Positions 44,800 to 54,696 are shown, counted from the stretch's first letter. The stretch is 64,000 nucleotides of DNA from Peribacillus sp. FSL H8-0477 (GCF_038002765.1 NZ_JBBODE010000001.1:1922001-1986000), one strand, 5' to 3'. Program-made: numbers and translations. The notes: a model not told the origin generated them from the letters alone.

Positions 44800-45135
44800 G
44801 GTCTCAATTCTGCCCGTACTGGAGTTTATTCTTCCCTAACTTGGTTTTATTCTTTCCTTATTCATGTTGATTCTCCCTTAGAAGATCCTGGCTCTATAAC
44901 CGTTCAATTTGTCTGGTTTGGCTTTTAAAAAAGGGTATCTTTCTCTTTTGGGTTTGGTTCTGAAGGGTTTTTCTTTTGATGACTATTTTGGGCAAGACAT
45001 GCTTCAGCTTTGCTCCAAAACTAGACTTTTAGCGGGATCCAGTACTGCCATCTGCCATTCTGCCCGTACTGAAATTTTATTCTTCCCTAACTTGGTTTTA
45101 TTCTTCCCTTATTCACGTTGATTATGCTCGTTCAG
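44800..45135. repeat. Repeat locus C: 21-bp array in two 250-bp copies
   Basis: ATTCT(G/T)CCC-type words recur at 44807, 44828, 44849, 44870 and again at 45058, 45079, 45100, 45121, in each case 21 bp apart. The two groups are about 250 bp apart and nearly identical in sequence. On the other strand the core reads GGG(C/A)AGAAT, close to the GGGCCGAAT of locus A. Between them, GGTTTGGCTTTTAAAAAAGG and GTATCTTTC (about 44918-44945) matches the flank repeated in locus D. No gene is supported. Confidence 0.9.
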
Positions 45136-45196
45136 TTATTCTGGTTTGGCATTTGATTAATGGTAAAATTAGTATAAGGAATGATTGGAGGGAACT

Positions 45197-45328
45197 ATGA
45201 AGAAATGGGAGAAAGCATTAATTAAGGATATGACGGAAGCCTTTAGGCCTGGAGCCGAGTGGATACCCCGTCCAAAGCACCCTCGATTAAAGGTAGCCGC
45301 GGTGAAACCGAAGGAAAAACAGACCTAA
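45197..45328 (+). CDS. Small basic protein, function unknown
   Basis: A 43-aa product (MKKWEKALIKDMTEAFRPGA ...) with a Pro/Arg/Lys-rich C-terminal half (WIPRPKHPRLKVAAVKPKEK). GGAGGG stands 4-5 nt before the ATG. It has its own gap and a strong terminator behind, which supports a real gene. I do not know a named homologue. Confidence 0.6.
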   Translation: MKKWEKALIKDMTEAFRPGAEWIPRPKHPRLKVAAVKPKEKQT

Positions 45329-45360
45329 CAGGTCATAGCGACCTATCTCCTTCAACCTAA

Positions 45361-45394
45361 AAAAGGGAGTCTCCGAATATGGAGACTCCCTTTT
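45361..45394. terminator. Bidirectional terminator
   Basis: A 14-bp perfect stem (AAAAGGGAGTCTCC / GGAGACTCCCTTTT), A-rich before and T-rich after, between the small plus-strand gene and the minus-strand transferase. Confidence 0.92.
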
Positions 45395-45396
45395 GT

Positions 45397-48300
45397 TTAG
45401 GATTTGCTGACTAGTACTTTTTCGTCGTCTTTTTCTGTGTCTGGTTGGTCGTTTTCTTCTTCTTGATCTGATGTGTTTAAGTCTGTCATTGGGATATGGT
45501 CAGGGTCGTTGTTTTCGTCCTCTTCAAGTGGTTCGTTGAGGATGTGGCTTAGGATTCGACGATTGTTTTCCATGTCTTGATACGAGAAGATCAGTTTCTT
45601 CCTGGAAACGACGTCAGAGCGTTCACGGAAATTCTCTTTAACGACCTCTTCAAGCTTCATGAGCAAGTCTTGTTGAGTGTAGACAATGTCACCTAGGAAC
45701 GTTTCTTCAATAGGCCTTAAAATTCCATTGGCGAAGAATACATCTTGATCAAAGTGGTAATAAATCACTGGCTTGCCTAGAAGGGTGAAATCGAACGATA
45801 CAGATGAATAATCTGTAATCATTAAGCTGTTTTCCTTCAAGAGGTCTTGTACCATTTTTGTCCCTAATTCAATTAAATGAATTCTTGGGTTATCAAATGA
45901 CACATTTTCAATGATATATTGCTGCATCCGATAATGCGGATAGAAGTTTAATTTCAAATCATTTTCTTCAAGGATTTGTTTCAATTCATCGGATTGAAGG
46001 AATTTCATGTATTTCTCGAAATACAATGATTCCATTAAACGGTCTTCATTAATGATCCATTCACGCCAAGTTGGGATTAATAAAATCTCCCGTTTAGGCT
46101 GATGATTTTCCTGAAGGCGGTCAAAGCGTGACAGTCCAGTTACAATGACATCTTCATTCGTATAGCCGAGTTTACGCTTAACCATCCGTTTTTCATGACC
46201 CGATGACACGATAAACAAATCGAAAGGATAACGGTAGTATTTCTTATGATACTCGACATTTTTTCGACCTAATACTCCATGCTGAAGGAAGACCTTCTGT
46301 GCATTGCGGTAATTTTTAATTTTAATTCCCTTAAACGGCAGAATATAATCGAGATCATGCGTACCAATTAATCTTGATGCACGCAAGCTCTTCTGAATAT
46401 GCTCCCGGCTGCCTATATACAGCACGTGTTCTGGATCATTCAAACGTTCGCTGTCGAGCGCGCCCTTTTCAATGACATAATAAATTTCTTTTTCAGGGTA
46501 ATGTTCGCGCATATATTTAAAGAATTGATAGCCATTATCTTGAGCGGTATCCGGACGTTCACCGACTAACCAGATGTCTTCATTTGTTTCTTTTTCAGCA
46601 AATTCTTGAATTTCTGCGTATTGATCCTGTTCGTACATAAAGCTTTCTAGCTTTAGATTTCCTTTAGGTGTCGTTGTGATATGGTATTCAATTACATGAT
46701 CGGCTTCTTCTTTATTGAAAGTTGCCAACACATCATCCTTGAAATAATCATATTGGTGTAAGCCCAGCTTTAATTTTCTTGTCACCGGACCGCCCTTCAT
46801 TACGATATAGAAATCCAGGATATCCTTAAATTGAGTGACAAGCGGACTCATATCTTCAAAAGGAATAGAGAAATGGAATGGCTTTTCGCCCTTCTCGTTC
46901 ATTGCCCCTTCAGTTACCGGGAATTCCAGCACGTCCTCAGTTGCACGGTTTTCTAATACCATCGACAAATTATATTGGAATGAATCCGTGTTTTTATTTG
47001 TCTCAAAGTGAGTCATCCCTTGCATGAAGAGTTGGCCGTCTTTAACCTGATAGCTGTCGATATGCTTTTTAAACGGCTGACGGGCATAGACAAAGGAAAG
47101 ACGCTTATATTTCGTTGTATACAAGCTGCAATAGTAATAATCATCTTCGTTAAAGAAGGTATGTTTTTCTAAGACAGGAATTTCTGTAGCATTATTTATT
47201 TTCAAACGGTAATTATAATAGAAACCGTCTTTAAGGTAGCTGATATATAAATCCCAGCGCGTTGCTCGTTCATTCGTATCAAAACCGAAGGCTTCATAAT
47301 CAATGATTGCCTCAAGTTTCATCTTATCGTTTTCCACATTGTACGTGAAAGGAACGGTTAAATAACTGTTAGCATCACGTTGGCGGATACGAAGAGAGAC
47401 TTCCGTAATATCTTCAGGAATATAATTTTGAAATTGCTCTTTTTCAAAATCAAGATTTAGTTCAAGCGCTGTTTCTGAAAAATTATACTGTACGTTTGAA
47501 GTCGTAATCGCCATATAGGATGTACGAGCATGCAGTTTTCCATTAATGGCATACGATTTATAGCGAATCGCTTCACGGTACCATGGAAGTTGGAAGATTT
47601 TTTTATAGGCAGACTCATTACTTTCTCTGACATAACAAGGATAAAAATACTCATGATAATCATAATCAGCCATAATAAAAGCATCCCATTTTCCCTTTGG
47701 GAAGAAGGAATAGTCTTCAATATTAAGGGCAGCAGCGAAATCCTCATTGGCAATTTGCATAGGTGCCTTAAGGTACGAACCATTCTTTTTCTTTAACACA
47801 AAAAAGAAACGTGCTTCTGGATATTCCTTAACAAAGAACTCATGATGAATTTTCCCTTGAACAATCAGTTCTTGGCCATCGAAATCGATTTGTTTTACCA
47901 TATTTGGTATATCAAAGATGGTTGCGATGTCATGCTTATAACCCACTTTAAAAAACGCCCTGCGGTGTCGGTCATAACGGAGCTGAAAGACAAAATGGTC
48001 ATTTTCAAAGTATGGACGTGAAGTCGTTTCGCCAAACTCTTCATCTAGACGGACATTGAACAGCTTCTTGCCAATTTCAACAAAAAGATCATAGCTCCGT
48101 CTGCTTTCTTCAAAATAGATATCACTTTTGGTAATTTCGAAAAGATACACAATGCTGTCCTGTCTTGTTTCCATAACAGAGCCTGTCTGCGTATAGACAA
48201 CTTCTTTGCTTCTATTTCTGAACAATAAGGTCAAAGGACGACTGCTGTTTTTACCCGCGTATTTCTTGCGGACTTCAATCTGGAATGAAATCATTTCATC

Positions 48301-48438
48301 TTGGTCGACCATTTTTTCCATTTCCACATACGGCAGATAATGATGAATAACATATTCCTTTAAATCCTGAAGTTTTTTTCCATAGACTCTTTTCAACTTT
48401 TTCTTAAGGCGTTTGGCGAACTTAGTGAGCGTACTAAT
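45397..48438 (-). CDS. Large TagF-like CDP-glycerol glycerophosphotransferase
   Basis: About 1013 aa. Residues up to about 650 form several beta-rich repeats without a known activity. The C-terminal about 370 residues are the glycerophosphotransferase domain: VFLQHGVLGRKNVE, LLIPTWREWI, MITDYSSVSFDFTLLGKPVI. It would add glycerol- or ribitol-phosphate units to wall teichoic acid; substrate cannot be told. It ends in an acidic Asp/Glu tail. Start is problematic: an ideal AAAGGAGG (48454-48447) stands 8 nt before an ATT codon (48438), with no ATG/GTG/TTG nearby. A TTG at 48534 adds 32 codons but has no site. I chose the ATT. Confidence 0.82.
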   Translation of the reverse strand: MSTLTKFAKRLKKKLKRVYGKKLQDLKEYVIHHYLPYVEMEKMVDQDEMISFQIEVRKKYAGKNSSRPLTLLFRNRSKEVVYTQTGSVMETRQDSIVYLFEITKSDIYFEESRRSYDLFVEIGKKLFNVRLDEEFGETTSRPYFENDHFVFQLRYDRHRRAFFKVGYKHDIATIFDIPNMVKQIDFDGQELIVQGKIHHEFFVKEYPEARFFFVLKKKNGSYLKAPMQIANEDFAAALNIEDYSFFPKGKWDAFIMADYDYHEYFYPCYVRESNESAYKKIFQLPWYREAIRYKSYAINGKLHARTSYMAITTSNVQYNFSETALELNLDFEKEQFQNYIPEDITEVSLRIRQRDANSYLTVPFTYNVENDKMKLEAIIDYEAFGFDTNERATRWDLYISYLKDGFYYNYRLKINNATEIPVLEKHTFFNEDDYYYCSLYTTKYKRLSFVYARQPFKKHIDSYQVKDGQLFMQGMTHFETNKNTDSFQYNLSMVLENRATEDVLEFPVTEGAMNEKGEKPFHFSIPFEDMSPLVTQFKDILDFYIVMKGGPVTRKLKLGLHQYDYFKDDVLATFNKEEADHVIEYHITTTPKGNLKLESFMYEQDQYAEIQEFAEKETNEDIWLVGERPDTAQDNGYQFFKYMREHYPEKEIYYVIEKGALDSERLNDPEHVLYIGSREHIQKSLRASRLIGTHDLDYILPFKGIKIKNYRNAQKVFLQHGVLGRKNVEYHKKYYRYPFDLFIVSSGHEKRMVKRKLGYTNEDVIVTGLSRFDRLQENHQPKREILLIPTWREWIINEDRLMESLYFEKYMKFLQSDELKQILEENDLKLNFYPHYRMQQYIIENVSFDNPRIHLIELGTKMVQDLLKENSLMITDYSSVSFDFTLLGKPVIYYHFDQDVFFANGILRPIEETFLGDIVYTQQDLLMKLEEVVKENFRERSDVVSRKKLIFSYQDMENNRRILSHILNEPLEEDENNDPDHIPMTDLNTSDQEEENDQPDTEKDDEKVLVSKS

Positions 48439-48556
48439 TGTAGGTGCCTCCTTTAATAATCTTCGGTTTATTAACTCTAGGTGTTTCGGTAACCACGCGT
48501 GAAAAAAGAACCTCCACTCGTATATATCATACAATCTGGAGGTACTTTAAAGTGTA

Positions 48557-49639
48557 TTAGGATTTATTTTTTGCATTCGTACCTTTACCATTTATCATCT
48601 TTAAAATCGGCTGATAATGCTCGCCGATCAATCCGAGCTTTTCAACCATAATTTCAATCGTAATTAATAGAATTGAAATCAGCAGGAGCGCACCCCAGAT
48701 GGTCGCATACGAAAAAATAATCGCAGCTAACCCAAAGGTTGCAGCAAGTGCATAAATTAGAATAACTGTTTGACGATGCGTAAATCCGAGATTAATAAAA
48801 CAATGATGTAAATGTGATTTATCTGGTGCAGATATAGGTTGTTTATTTACCAATCGACGAATAATGGCAAAGAAGGTATCTGAAATGGGCACACCTAGAA
48901 TAATAATCGGAACGATTAACGAAATCATTGTTACGTTTTTGAATCCCAACAGGGAGAGAACGGCAATGATATAGCCAAGAAACATCGAGCCCGTGTCACC
49001 CATAAAAATCTTAGCAGGGTGAAAATTATATTTAAGAAATCCAAGTGTACTTCCTGTTACGATTAACGCAATCGTTGCTACGAACATATCACCTTTAATC
49101 ACTGCCATAACGGCAACGGTAATTAAAGCGATGGATGAAACGCCTCCAGCCAAACCATCTAACCCATCGATCAGGTTAATCGCATTCGTGATTCCAACGA
49201 TCCAAATAACCGTAATTGGAATACTTAAAACGCCAAAATGAATTTGACCTTCAAACGGAAGGTTAATAAAGCTTACTTCGATTCCGCCGCCAATCACAAT
49301 AATGAGTGCAGCGACGATTTGTCCCAAGAACTTGGCACTAGCCCGTAGTTCATAGATATCATCAAATATTCCTATTAAAATAATAATGAGTGCACCTATA
49401 ATAAATGGAGCAACGCTCATACTTGGCGCAAGCTCATTACCAAAAAGGAAATACGTCATTAAAAAGGTGACTAAGAAACTTATAAATATAGCTAAACCGC
49501 CCATACGCGGCATAATCTTCACATGTACTTTACGTTCATTTGGTTTATCAGTAGCGCCCCATTTAAAGGCCAGTCTGCCCACAAACGGTGTCAGCACTAT
49601 TGACAAAATAAATGCTGTCAACAAGGCCACTGCCAGCAT
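48557..49639 (-). CDS. tagO: TagO, undecaprenyl-phosphate GlcNAc-1-phosphate transferase
   Basis: A 360-aa integral membrane enzyme (B. subtilis 358) with about ten helices. It starts wall teichoic acid synthesis by putting GlcNAc-1-P on undecaprenyl phosphate. Motifs are MGGLAIF, GIFDDIYEL (Mg-binding Asp pair), NAINLIDGLDGLAGG and FMGDTGSMFLG, and the cytosolic HLHH-type loop (SHLHHCFIN). AGAGGTGGG precedes the ATG. Long A/T-rich gap upstream (49640-49908). Confidence 0.96.
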   Translation of the reverse strand: MLAVALLTAFILSIVLTPFVGRLAFKWGATDKPNERKVHVKIMPRMGGLAIFISFLVTFLMTYFLFGNELAPSMSVAPFIIGALIIILIGIFDDIYELRASAKFLGQIVAALIIVIGGGIEVSFINLPFEGQIHFGVLSIPITVIWIVGITNAINLIDGLDGLAGGVSSIALITVAVMAVIKGDMFVATIALIVTGSTLGFLKYNFHPAKIFMGDTGSMFLGYIIAVLSLLGFKNVTMISLIVPIIILGVPISDTFFAIIRRLVNKQPISAPDKSHLHHCFINLGFTHRQTVILIYALAATFGLAAIIFSYATIWGALLLISILLITIEIMVEKLGLIGEHYQPILKMINGKGTNAKNKS

Positions 49640-49908
49640 AGAACCCACCTCTTAAATTAGGATAAAAACGGAATGCAAAAAAAAATATGCACTGCTCGTC
49701 TTTTTATTTCAAGCTTACTTACAGATTATATATGTTTTCTTCGTAAATCTCTATAAAAATATTCCCAAATCCCGTTATTTGTAAATAATAACCTATTTTT
49801 GTAAACAGACCTATTAGTCTCTGATACCTATACCCATACTCAATTGAAAGAAACCTGTTTGTGAAAATCCCTTTCAAAATAATAGACGTAAAGAGTATTG
49901 GATAGGTT
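49640..49908. other. Intergenic region between tagA and tagO
   Basis: About 270 bp, no gene or repeat seen. It should hold the tagO promoter and the end of the tagA transcript. An imperfect inverted repeat (GAAACCT near 49849 / AGGTTTC near 49904) may be a weak terminator. Confidence 0.45.
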
Positions 49909-50634
49909 TCACTTACGCTTACTTAACACCTTAAGGGCAAATTTGGGCAGTACCAGCATCCGTTTCCAGCGTGATGGCTGTTGAATGAGCCGATACATCC
50001 ATTCTAGGTTTAACTTCTGCCAGATGGCCGGCGCCCGGTTTACTTTTCCTGCAATCACATCGAAGCTGCCCCCGACTCCCATAAACAGACCCTTCTCAAA
50101 CAGCGGGTTATGAAGTGTAACCCATTCTTCTTGTCTAGGGAAGCCTAGTGCCGTAATGATAATATCAGGCTTCACAGCTGCTATAGAAGCCGCCAGCTCT
50201 GCGTCATCAACTGAGATATAGCCATGATGATATCCAGCTAAGGTCATGTTCGGATAGTCTCTCTGAAGAATCCCCGCTGCTTTTTCAATCACATTCTGTT
50301 CGGCTCCAAGAAAATAGACTCTGTATGCATGTTGATCTGCCAACTTAAGCAAATCATGCAAAAGATCAAAACCAGTAATTCGCTCTATTAATGGTTGTTT
50401 CATCAGTTTGGAAGCCATAATAATGCCGATTCCGTCCGGCACAATATAATCGGCATTCATTAAAATATCTTTGTACTCTTGATGTGCATTTGCATACTCC
50501 ACAATTTCTGGATTTGCCGTAACAACAAATGTTTTTTCGTTTCTGCTGATTCTTTGATTCATATCCTTTACCAATTGGTCCTTCGTTGTGTTGATAAAAG
50601 GAATGGATAAAACATCCACAATATGTTGTTTCAT
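49909..50634 (-). CDS. tagA: TagA, N-acetylmannosaminyltransferase (WecG/TagA/CpsF)
   Basis: A 241-aa GT26 enzyme (B. subtilis 256). It adds ManNAc to GlcNAc-PP-undecaprenol, the second step. Motifs are FVVTANPEIVEYAN, VPDGIGIIMASKLM and ITALGFPRQEEW; GVGGSFDVIAGK near 170. It has no membrane segment and probably associates by its C-terminal basic end (KFALKVLSKRK). Confidence 0.95.
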   Translation of the reverse strand: MKQHIVDVLSIPFINTTKDQLVKDMNQRISRNEKTFVVTANPEIVEYANAHQEYKDILMNADYIVPDGIGIIMASKLMKQPLIERITGFDLLHDLLKLADQHAYRVYFLGAEQNVIEKAAGILQRDYPNMTLAGYHHGYISVDDAELAASIAAVKPDIIITALGFPRQEEWVTLHNPLFEKGLFMGVGGSFDVIAGKVNRAPAIWQKLNLEWMYRLIQQPSRWKRMLVLPKFALKVLSKRK

Positions 50635-50741
50635 AATTATCTGCCCTTCTTCTTGTCCAAATATTCTATAACTATCTTACAGGGAATGTGTATACAAATA
50701 AATAATATATTACTTTCTCTGCAGTACCTGCTGTCCGTCCA

Positions 50742-50780
50742 TAAAAAGAAGCTGCCTCGATTCTGAGACAGCTTCCTTTT
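50742..50780 (-). terminator. Terminator of tagGH
   Basis: Stem GAAGCTGTCTC / GAGGCAGCTTC with one mismatch on the minus strand, followed by TTTTTATGG. Confidence 0.85.
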
Positions 50781-51577
50781 TATACTTGTGCCTGGCTGCG
50801 TTTTGCCATCTGATCTTCCCGGTATTTTTTCTTTTCGAGGTCGTTCATGGCTTTATAATCCTTCAAGAACTTCTCATACTGCGGCATAACTTCGGAGATT
50901 GGACCAAACGCCCGAACTTCTCCATATTCCAGCCACAGTGCCTTTTGACAGAATCGTTTCATTTGTCCAAGTGAATGACTGACAAAGAACATTGTTTTAC
51001 CTTGTTCTTTAAATTCATTCATTTTATCGAGGCATTTTTCTGCAAAAGCTTTATCACCGACAGATAATGCTTCATCAATAATCATCACGTCTGGATCGAT
51101 ATGGATTGAAATCGCGAAACCAAGCCGTGATTTCATCCCGCTTGAATACGATTTAACTGGCTGATCAATAAACTTCCCAAGTTCAGAAAACTCAATAATA
51201 CCTGGTTCAAGTTCCGTAATTTCTTGTTTATTGAAACCAAGCATTAACAGCTTAAGTTCAATATTTTCACGGCCGCTCAACTGATTATTCAGACCAGACG
51301 CCACCGCAATGAGTGCCGTTTTCCCTTGAATCTCAATGTCACCGCTGGTTTCAGGTACGATACCTGCAATAATATTGGAAAGAGTGGATTTTCCGGAACC
51401 ATTGACACCGACAAACCCAATGATATCTCCTTTTTCAGCTTCAAAGCTGACATTGCGCAGGGCAAAGTAATCTTCGCCATACTCTTTTGAAAGAAAAACA
51501 TCTTTAAGCTTGTCCGAGTTGTTTTTATATAATTTATATTTTTTCGTCACATTTTTGACGACTACTGATTTTGTCAT
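50780..51577 (-). CDS. tagH: TagH, teichoic acid export ATPase
   Basis: A 265-aa ABC ATPase. Walker A is GVNGSGKST, the signature is SSGMKSRLGFAISI, Walker B is MIIDEALS. With TagG it flips the lipid-linked polymer outwards. It is much shorter than B. subtilis TagH (527 aa): it has only the ATPase domain and no long C-terminal membrane/outer domain. The chosen ATG follows GGAAGTGAG, 13 bp after the tagG stop. Ends in a basic tail. Confidence 0.93.
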   Translation of the reverse strand: MTKSVVVKNVTKKYKLYKNNSDKLKDVFLSKEYGEDYFALRNVSFEAEKGDIIGFVGVNGSGKSTLSNIIAGIVPETSGDIEIQGKTALIAVASGLNNQLSGRENIELKLLMLGFNKQEITELEPGIIEFSELGKFIDQPVKSYSSGMKSRLGFAISIHIDPDVMIIDEALSVGDKAFAEKCLDKMNEFKEQGKTMFFVSHSLGQMKRFCQKALWLEYGEVRAFGPISEVMPQYEKFLKDYKAMNDLEKKKYREDQMAKRSQAQV

Positions 51578-51590
51578 TCGCTCACTTCCA

Positions 51591-52394
51591 TTATAAGAAA
51601 TCAATAAAGTGCTTCCTAAATTTCACGTGCAAGGCCGAACCAATCAACAACATAACCACTACAACTCCCCAGAAATAAAGGGAATACGTACTCCAGATAT
51701 ACCAACCATCACCAAGCAGAGCTGCCCGATATCCTTCGATCAGATAAAATAGCGGGTTAACCATCATTAATGTTAATGCCCAATCTGGTAAGTGTAAATA
51801 TGGAGACCAAAGAATTGGTGTGACATAGAGAAGAACTCTCATCAGCGATTGAACGAGCATTTGTACATCACGGGCAATCGTAGAAAGCGTCGATGTAATT
51901 AAGGACAAAGCAATCAAAAAAATCACCGTTGAAAGCATGAAATAAGGGAGCTGGATAAAATAAATCGATATTGGATACCCTGTAAACTGCAATACAATTG
52001 CTGTAAGAGAAATCAGTGCCACATGTGGATAAAACTTAGAAATAATCACATAGGTAGGAATGACACTTAAAGGAAAATTCATCTTCGAAACCATTTTAAT
52101 TCGCGAGTAAATCGCCTTTGAACCTTGAGTAATGGAAGGATTAACAAAAAACCAAACAAGCAGGCCGATAATCATCCAGATAAAAAATGGTACTTCACCT
52201 ATATCATCAGTTTGCTTAATCCCAATCCCGAAAACAAAGTAGAAGACGACAACTTGAATCGCCGGATTAAGAAGTTCCCATAACATGCCCAAATAATTAT
52301 TCTTATTTGTACTTTTCATTTCATAGAGCGATAAACGCTGTATAAGATAGAAATTCTGTATCTGTTCTTTAATAACTGTAGTAAGAAAACTCAT
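51591..52394 (-). CDS. tagG: TagG, teichoic acid export permease
   Basis: A 267-aa ABC-2 permease with six helices. YLGMLWELLNPAIQVVVFYF and SMRVLLYVTPILWSP-like text (LMRVLLYVTPILWSPYLHLP) are typical of polymer exporters. It pairs with TagH. AGGAAGG precedes the ATG. Confidence 0.93.
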   Translation of the reverse strand: MSFLTTVIKEQIQNFYLIQRLSLYEMKSTNKNNYLGMLWELLNPAIQVVVFYFVFGIGIKQTDDIGEVPFFIWMIIGLLVWFFVNPSITQGSKAIYSRIKMVSKMNFPLSVIPTYVIISKFYPHVALISLTAIVLQFTGYPISIYFIQLPYFMLSTVIFLIALSLITSTLSTIARDVQMLVQSLMRVLLYVTPILWSPYLHLPDWALTLMMVNPLFYLIEGYRAALLGDGWYIWSTYSLYFWGVVVVMLLIGSALHVKFRKHFIDFL

Positions 52395-52545
52395 TCATTG
52401 TGGTCCTTCCTGGTAATTTTGAAAAAAACATCTGTTTTCTTCAAGATTGATGGCACGTACCCTAGCGGTCATGCCACAACGTCATTATACGTAATCCACT
52501 TTTTATTCACAACCATTATCCACAAGAACCCGATGTTATCAAACA

Positions 52546-52570
52546 AAAGGCCTGTATTCACAGGCCTGGT
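52546..52570 (-). terminator. Terminator of tagF
   Basis: Stem AGGCCTG / CAGGCCT with a 6-nt loop, followed on the minus strand by TTTTGTTT. Confidence 0.8.
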
Positions 52571-52578
52571 TCATCCTA

Positions 52579-54696
52579 TTAATCTTGAAACACTTCATCA
52601 ACAACACGTTTTGTTGATTCTCCGGACTCAAGATAACAAAACTTATTATAGAATTCTTCAAATGATTCATCTAGTTCAAATCCAGCTGCTTCCAAGCGTT
52701 TGACTTCAGCAATAATTCCGTCTGTAGTTTTCGTTAGCAGGCCTGGTGCTTTTTCTTCAAAATTAAAGTAAAAACCGCGCAGATTATCTCGATAATCTTC
52801 AATGTCATACACAAAGAAAATCATCGGTCTTCTAAGATTTGCATAGTCGAAAAAGACAGAAGAGTAATCTGTCATGAGGATATCAGAGATTAGATATAAC
52901 TCACGAATATCTTCTAAGTGTGAAAAATCATAGGCAAATCCTTCATATGGACTAAGATCCATGTTTTCTGCAACTAAGTAATGCATACGCATGATCACAA
53001 TATACGAATCACCCAGCTCATCGCGCATTTGATTCAGATCCATCTCCAAATCAAATTTATATTTCCCTTTTGCATAAAATTGATTATCCCGCCAAGTCGG
53101 TGCATAGAGAATAATTTTCTTATCTTCCGGCAAATTAAATTTGTTTTTTAACGCTTGAATGGTTTTTTCATTATTTGCTTGATGCAAGTAATCATTTCTA
53201 GGGTAACCCGATTCAATCATCTTCCGATTAAATTGGAAGGCACGGGCAAAGATTTCTGAAGAGTAAGCATTTGGAGATACCAGGTAATCCCAATTACTCG
53301 CTTCTTTAAGGAAATTCTCCTTATATTTTGCCGTGTTCGTGCCAGGCATATGCACTTCTTCCATATCTGCTGCCAGTCTTTTCAGCGGCGTCCCATGCCA
53401 GGTTTGCAGATAAGTCGTATGCTTCGGTTTTGGAATCCAAAGAGGGAACCGACTGTTATTAACCCAGTATTTTGCCCCTGTCATTAAAAATAGCCACTGT
53501 ACGGAAAAACGTCTTACGTAAGGAATTCCTTTTTCTTCAAACATCTTAGAATACGCTCGGTCCACACTCCAGATTAACCGATAATCTGAATGATGCTCCG
53601 CCATATACTCATAGATTGCCCGCGGGCTGTCACTATACTGTTTGCCAAGAAAGCTTTCAAACATGACCAGCTTTTTATTAGCTGGGCGGTGGCCCAACAA
53701 TTTAAACATTTTTTTGTACACTTTTTGCAGAACATTACTGCGTCTGAACTTCACCCATTTTGATTTCAAAGTAGTACTAACCTCTTTTTTAAAGTTGTAT
53801 TTTCCAACACTCAGTGAAAGAAACTTAGAATCTTTCGTAGTTTTTATTCTAAGTTGTATTTTTTCAGAGTTTGGCTTTAAAATCAATTTATTTTTATAAG
53901 GCTTATTTATGGTTGCTTTTATTCGAGAACTTTGGATGCTTTCGACAAATCCATTTTGCTCATATTCTAACTCTAAATAGAACTTAAAAAACTTCTGATT
54001 CGGTAATTCAAGATATGGTAAGACATCAAAGGTACCACTAAACCCAAACTCTTTTACCATCTTACCCGAATCTGTAGTTTCTGAATCTTTCCCTTCGTTA
54101 AAAGAAATCGGTAAAGAAATGATTTCATCATTTAGACTATTTTTAATCAGTATCCGAACCTGTTTGATTATATATGCATTGTCTACACAAAGCGGAGGAA
54201 AATGAAAATGGCCTGCAAACCTAAACTGTCCTTGTTTCAATAACTCTATCTCTTCTATAGAGGCAAATAACTTATACGCAGTGACATAATACGATAAGTT
54301 CCCTTTTTTCGTTGCTGCTGGGTAAAGCATTTTTTGGTTGCCCGAAAAAACCGCTGCATGCCTAGTCAACTTAAGATCTCTCGTTCGAATCCTCGTTCTC
54401 ATTGGAATGGAATCAACTTGCCTCAAGATGTAGACATTCCAGACTTCACCTTCTATGGATTTAAGCATGTACTCAATGGTTGACATGTCAACGTATAGCA
54501 GGTGAAATTCTCCAGATGGTCGTACCTCTCTTATTTCCATCGTCCGTTCTTCATCCGTCAATCGATTGACCATCAAAAATGAATAGCTCTCAGCATCTCT
54601 TAAAAACGATTCCTTCAAAGAGACAACCATCGTATACATATCATTTTCAAAACTAATGTGATATAAATTTCTATTTTTTAAGGCCCCAGCTTCCAT
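52579..54696 (-). CDS. tagF: TagF, poly(glycerol phosphate) polymerase
   Basis: A 705-aa protein (B. subtilis TagF 746). The N-terminal 330 residues are variable; the polymerase domain follows: YLQTWHGTPLKRLAADMEEV, IILYAPTWRDNQ, LMTDYSSVFFDYANLRRPMI and FYFNFEEKAPGLL. It polymerises glycerol phosphate from CDP-glycerol on the primer made by TagB. It is transcribed away from the glucosaminidase gene at 55056. Confidence 0.92.
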   Translation of the reverse strand: MEAGALKNRNLYHISFENDMYTMVVSLKESFLRDAESYSFLMVNRLTDEERTMEIREVRPSGEFHLLYVDMSTIEYMLKSIEGEVWNVYILRQVDSIPMRTRIRTRDLKLTRHAAVFSGNQKMLYPAATKKGNLSYYVTAYKLFASIEEIELLKQGQFRFAGHFHFPPLCVDNAYIIKQVRILIKNSLNDEIISLPISFNEGKDSETTDSGKMVKEFGFSGTFDVLPYLELPNQKFFKFYLELEYEQNGFVESIQSSRIKATINKPYKNKLILKPNSEKIQLRIKTTKDSKFLSLSVGKYNFKKEVSTTLKSKWVKFRRSNVLQKVYKKMFKLLGHRPANKKLVMFESFLGKQYSDSPRAIYEYMAEHHSDYRLIWSVDRAYSKMFEEKGIPYVRRFSVQWLFLMTGAKYWVNNSRFPLWIPKPKHTTYLQTWHGTPLKRLAADMEEVHMPGTNTAKYKENFLKEASNWDYLVSPNAYSSEIFARAFQFNRKMIESGYPRNDYLHQANNEKTIQALKNKFNLPEDKKIILYAPTWRDNQFYAKGKYKFDLEMDLNQMRDELGDSYIVIMRMHYLVAENMDLSPYEGFAYDFSHLEDIRELYLISDILMTDYSSVFFDYANLRRPMIFFVYDIEDYRDNLRGFYFNFEEKAPGLLTKTTDGIIAEVKRLEAAGFELDESFEEFYNKFCYLESGESTKRVVDEVFQD

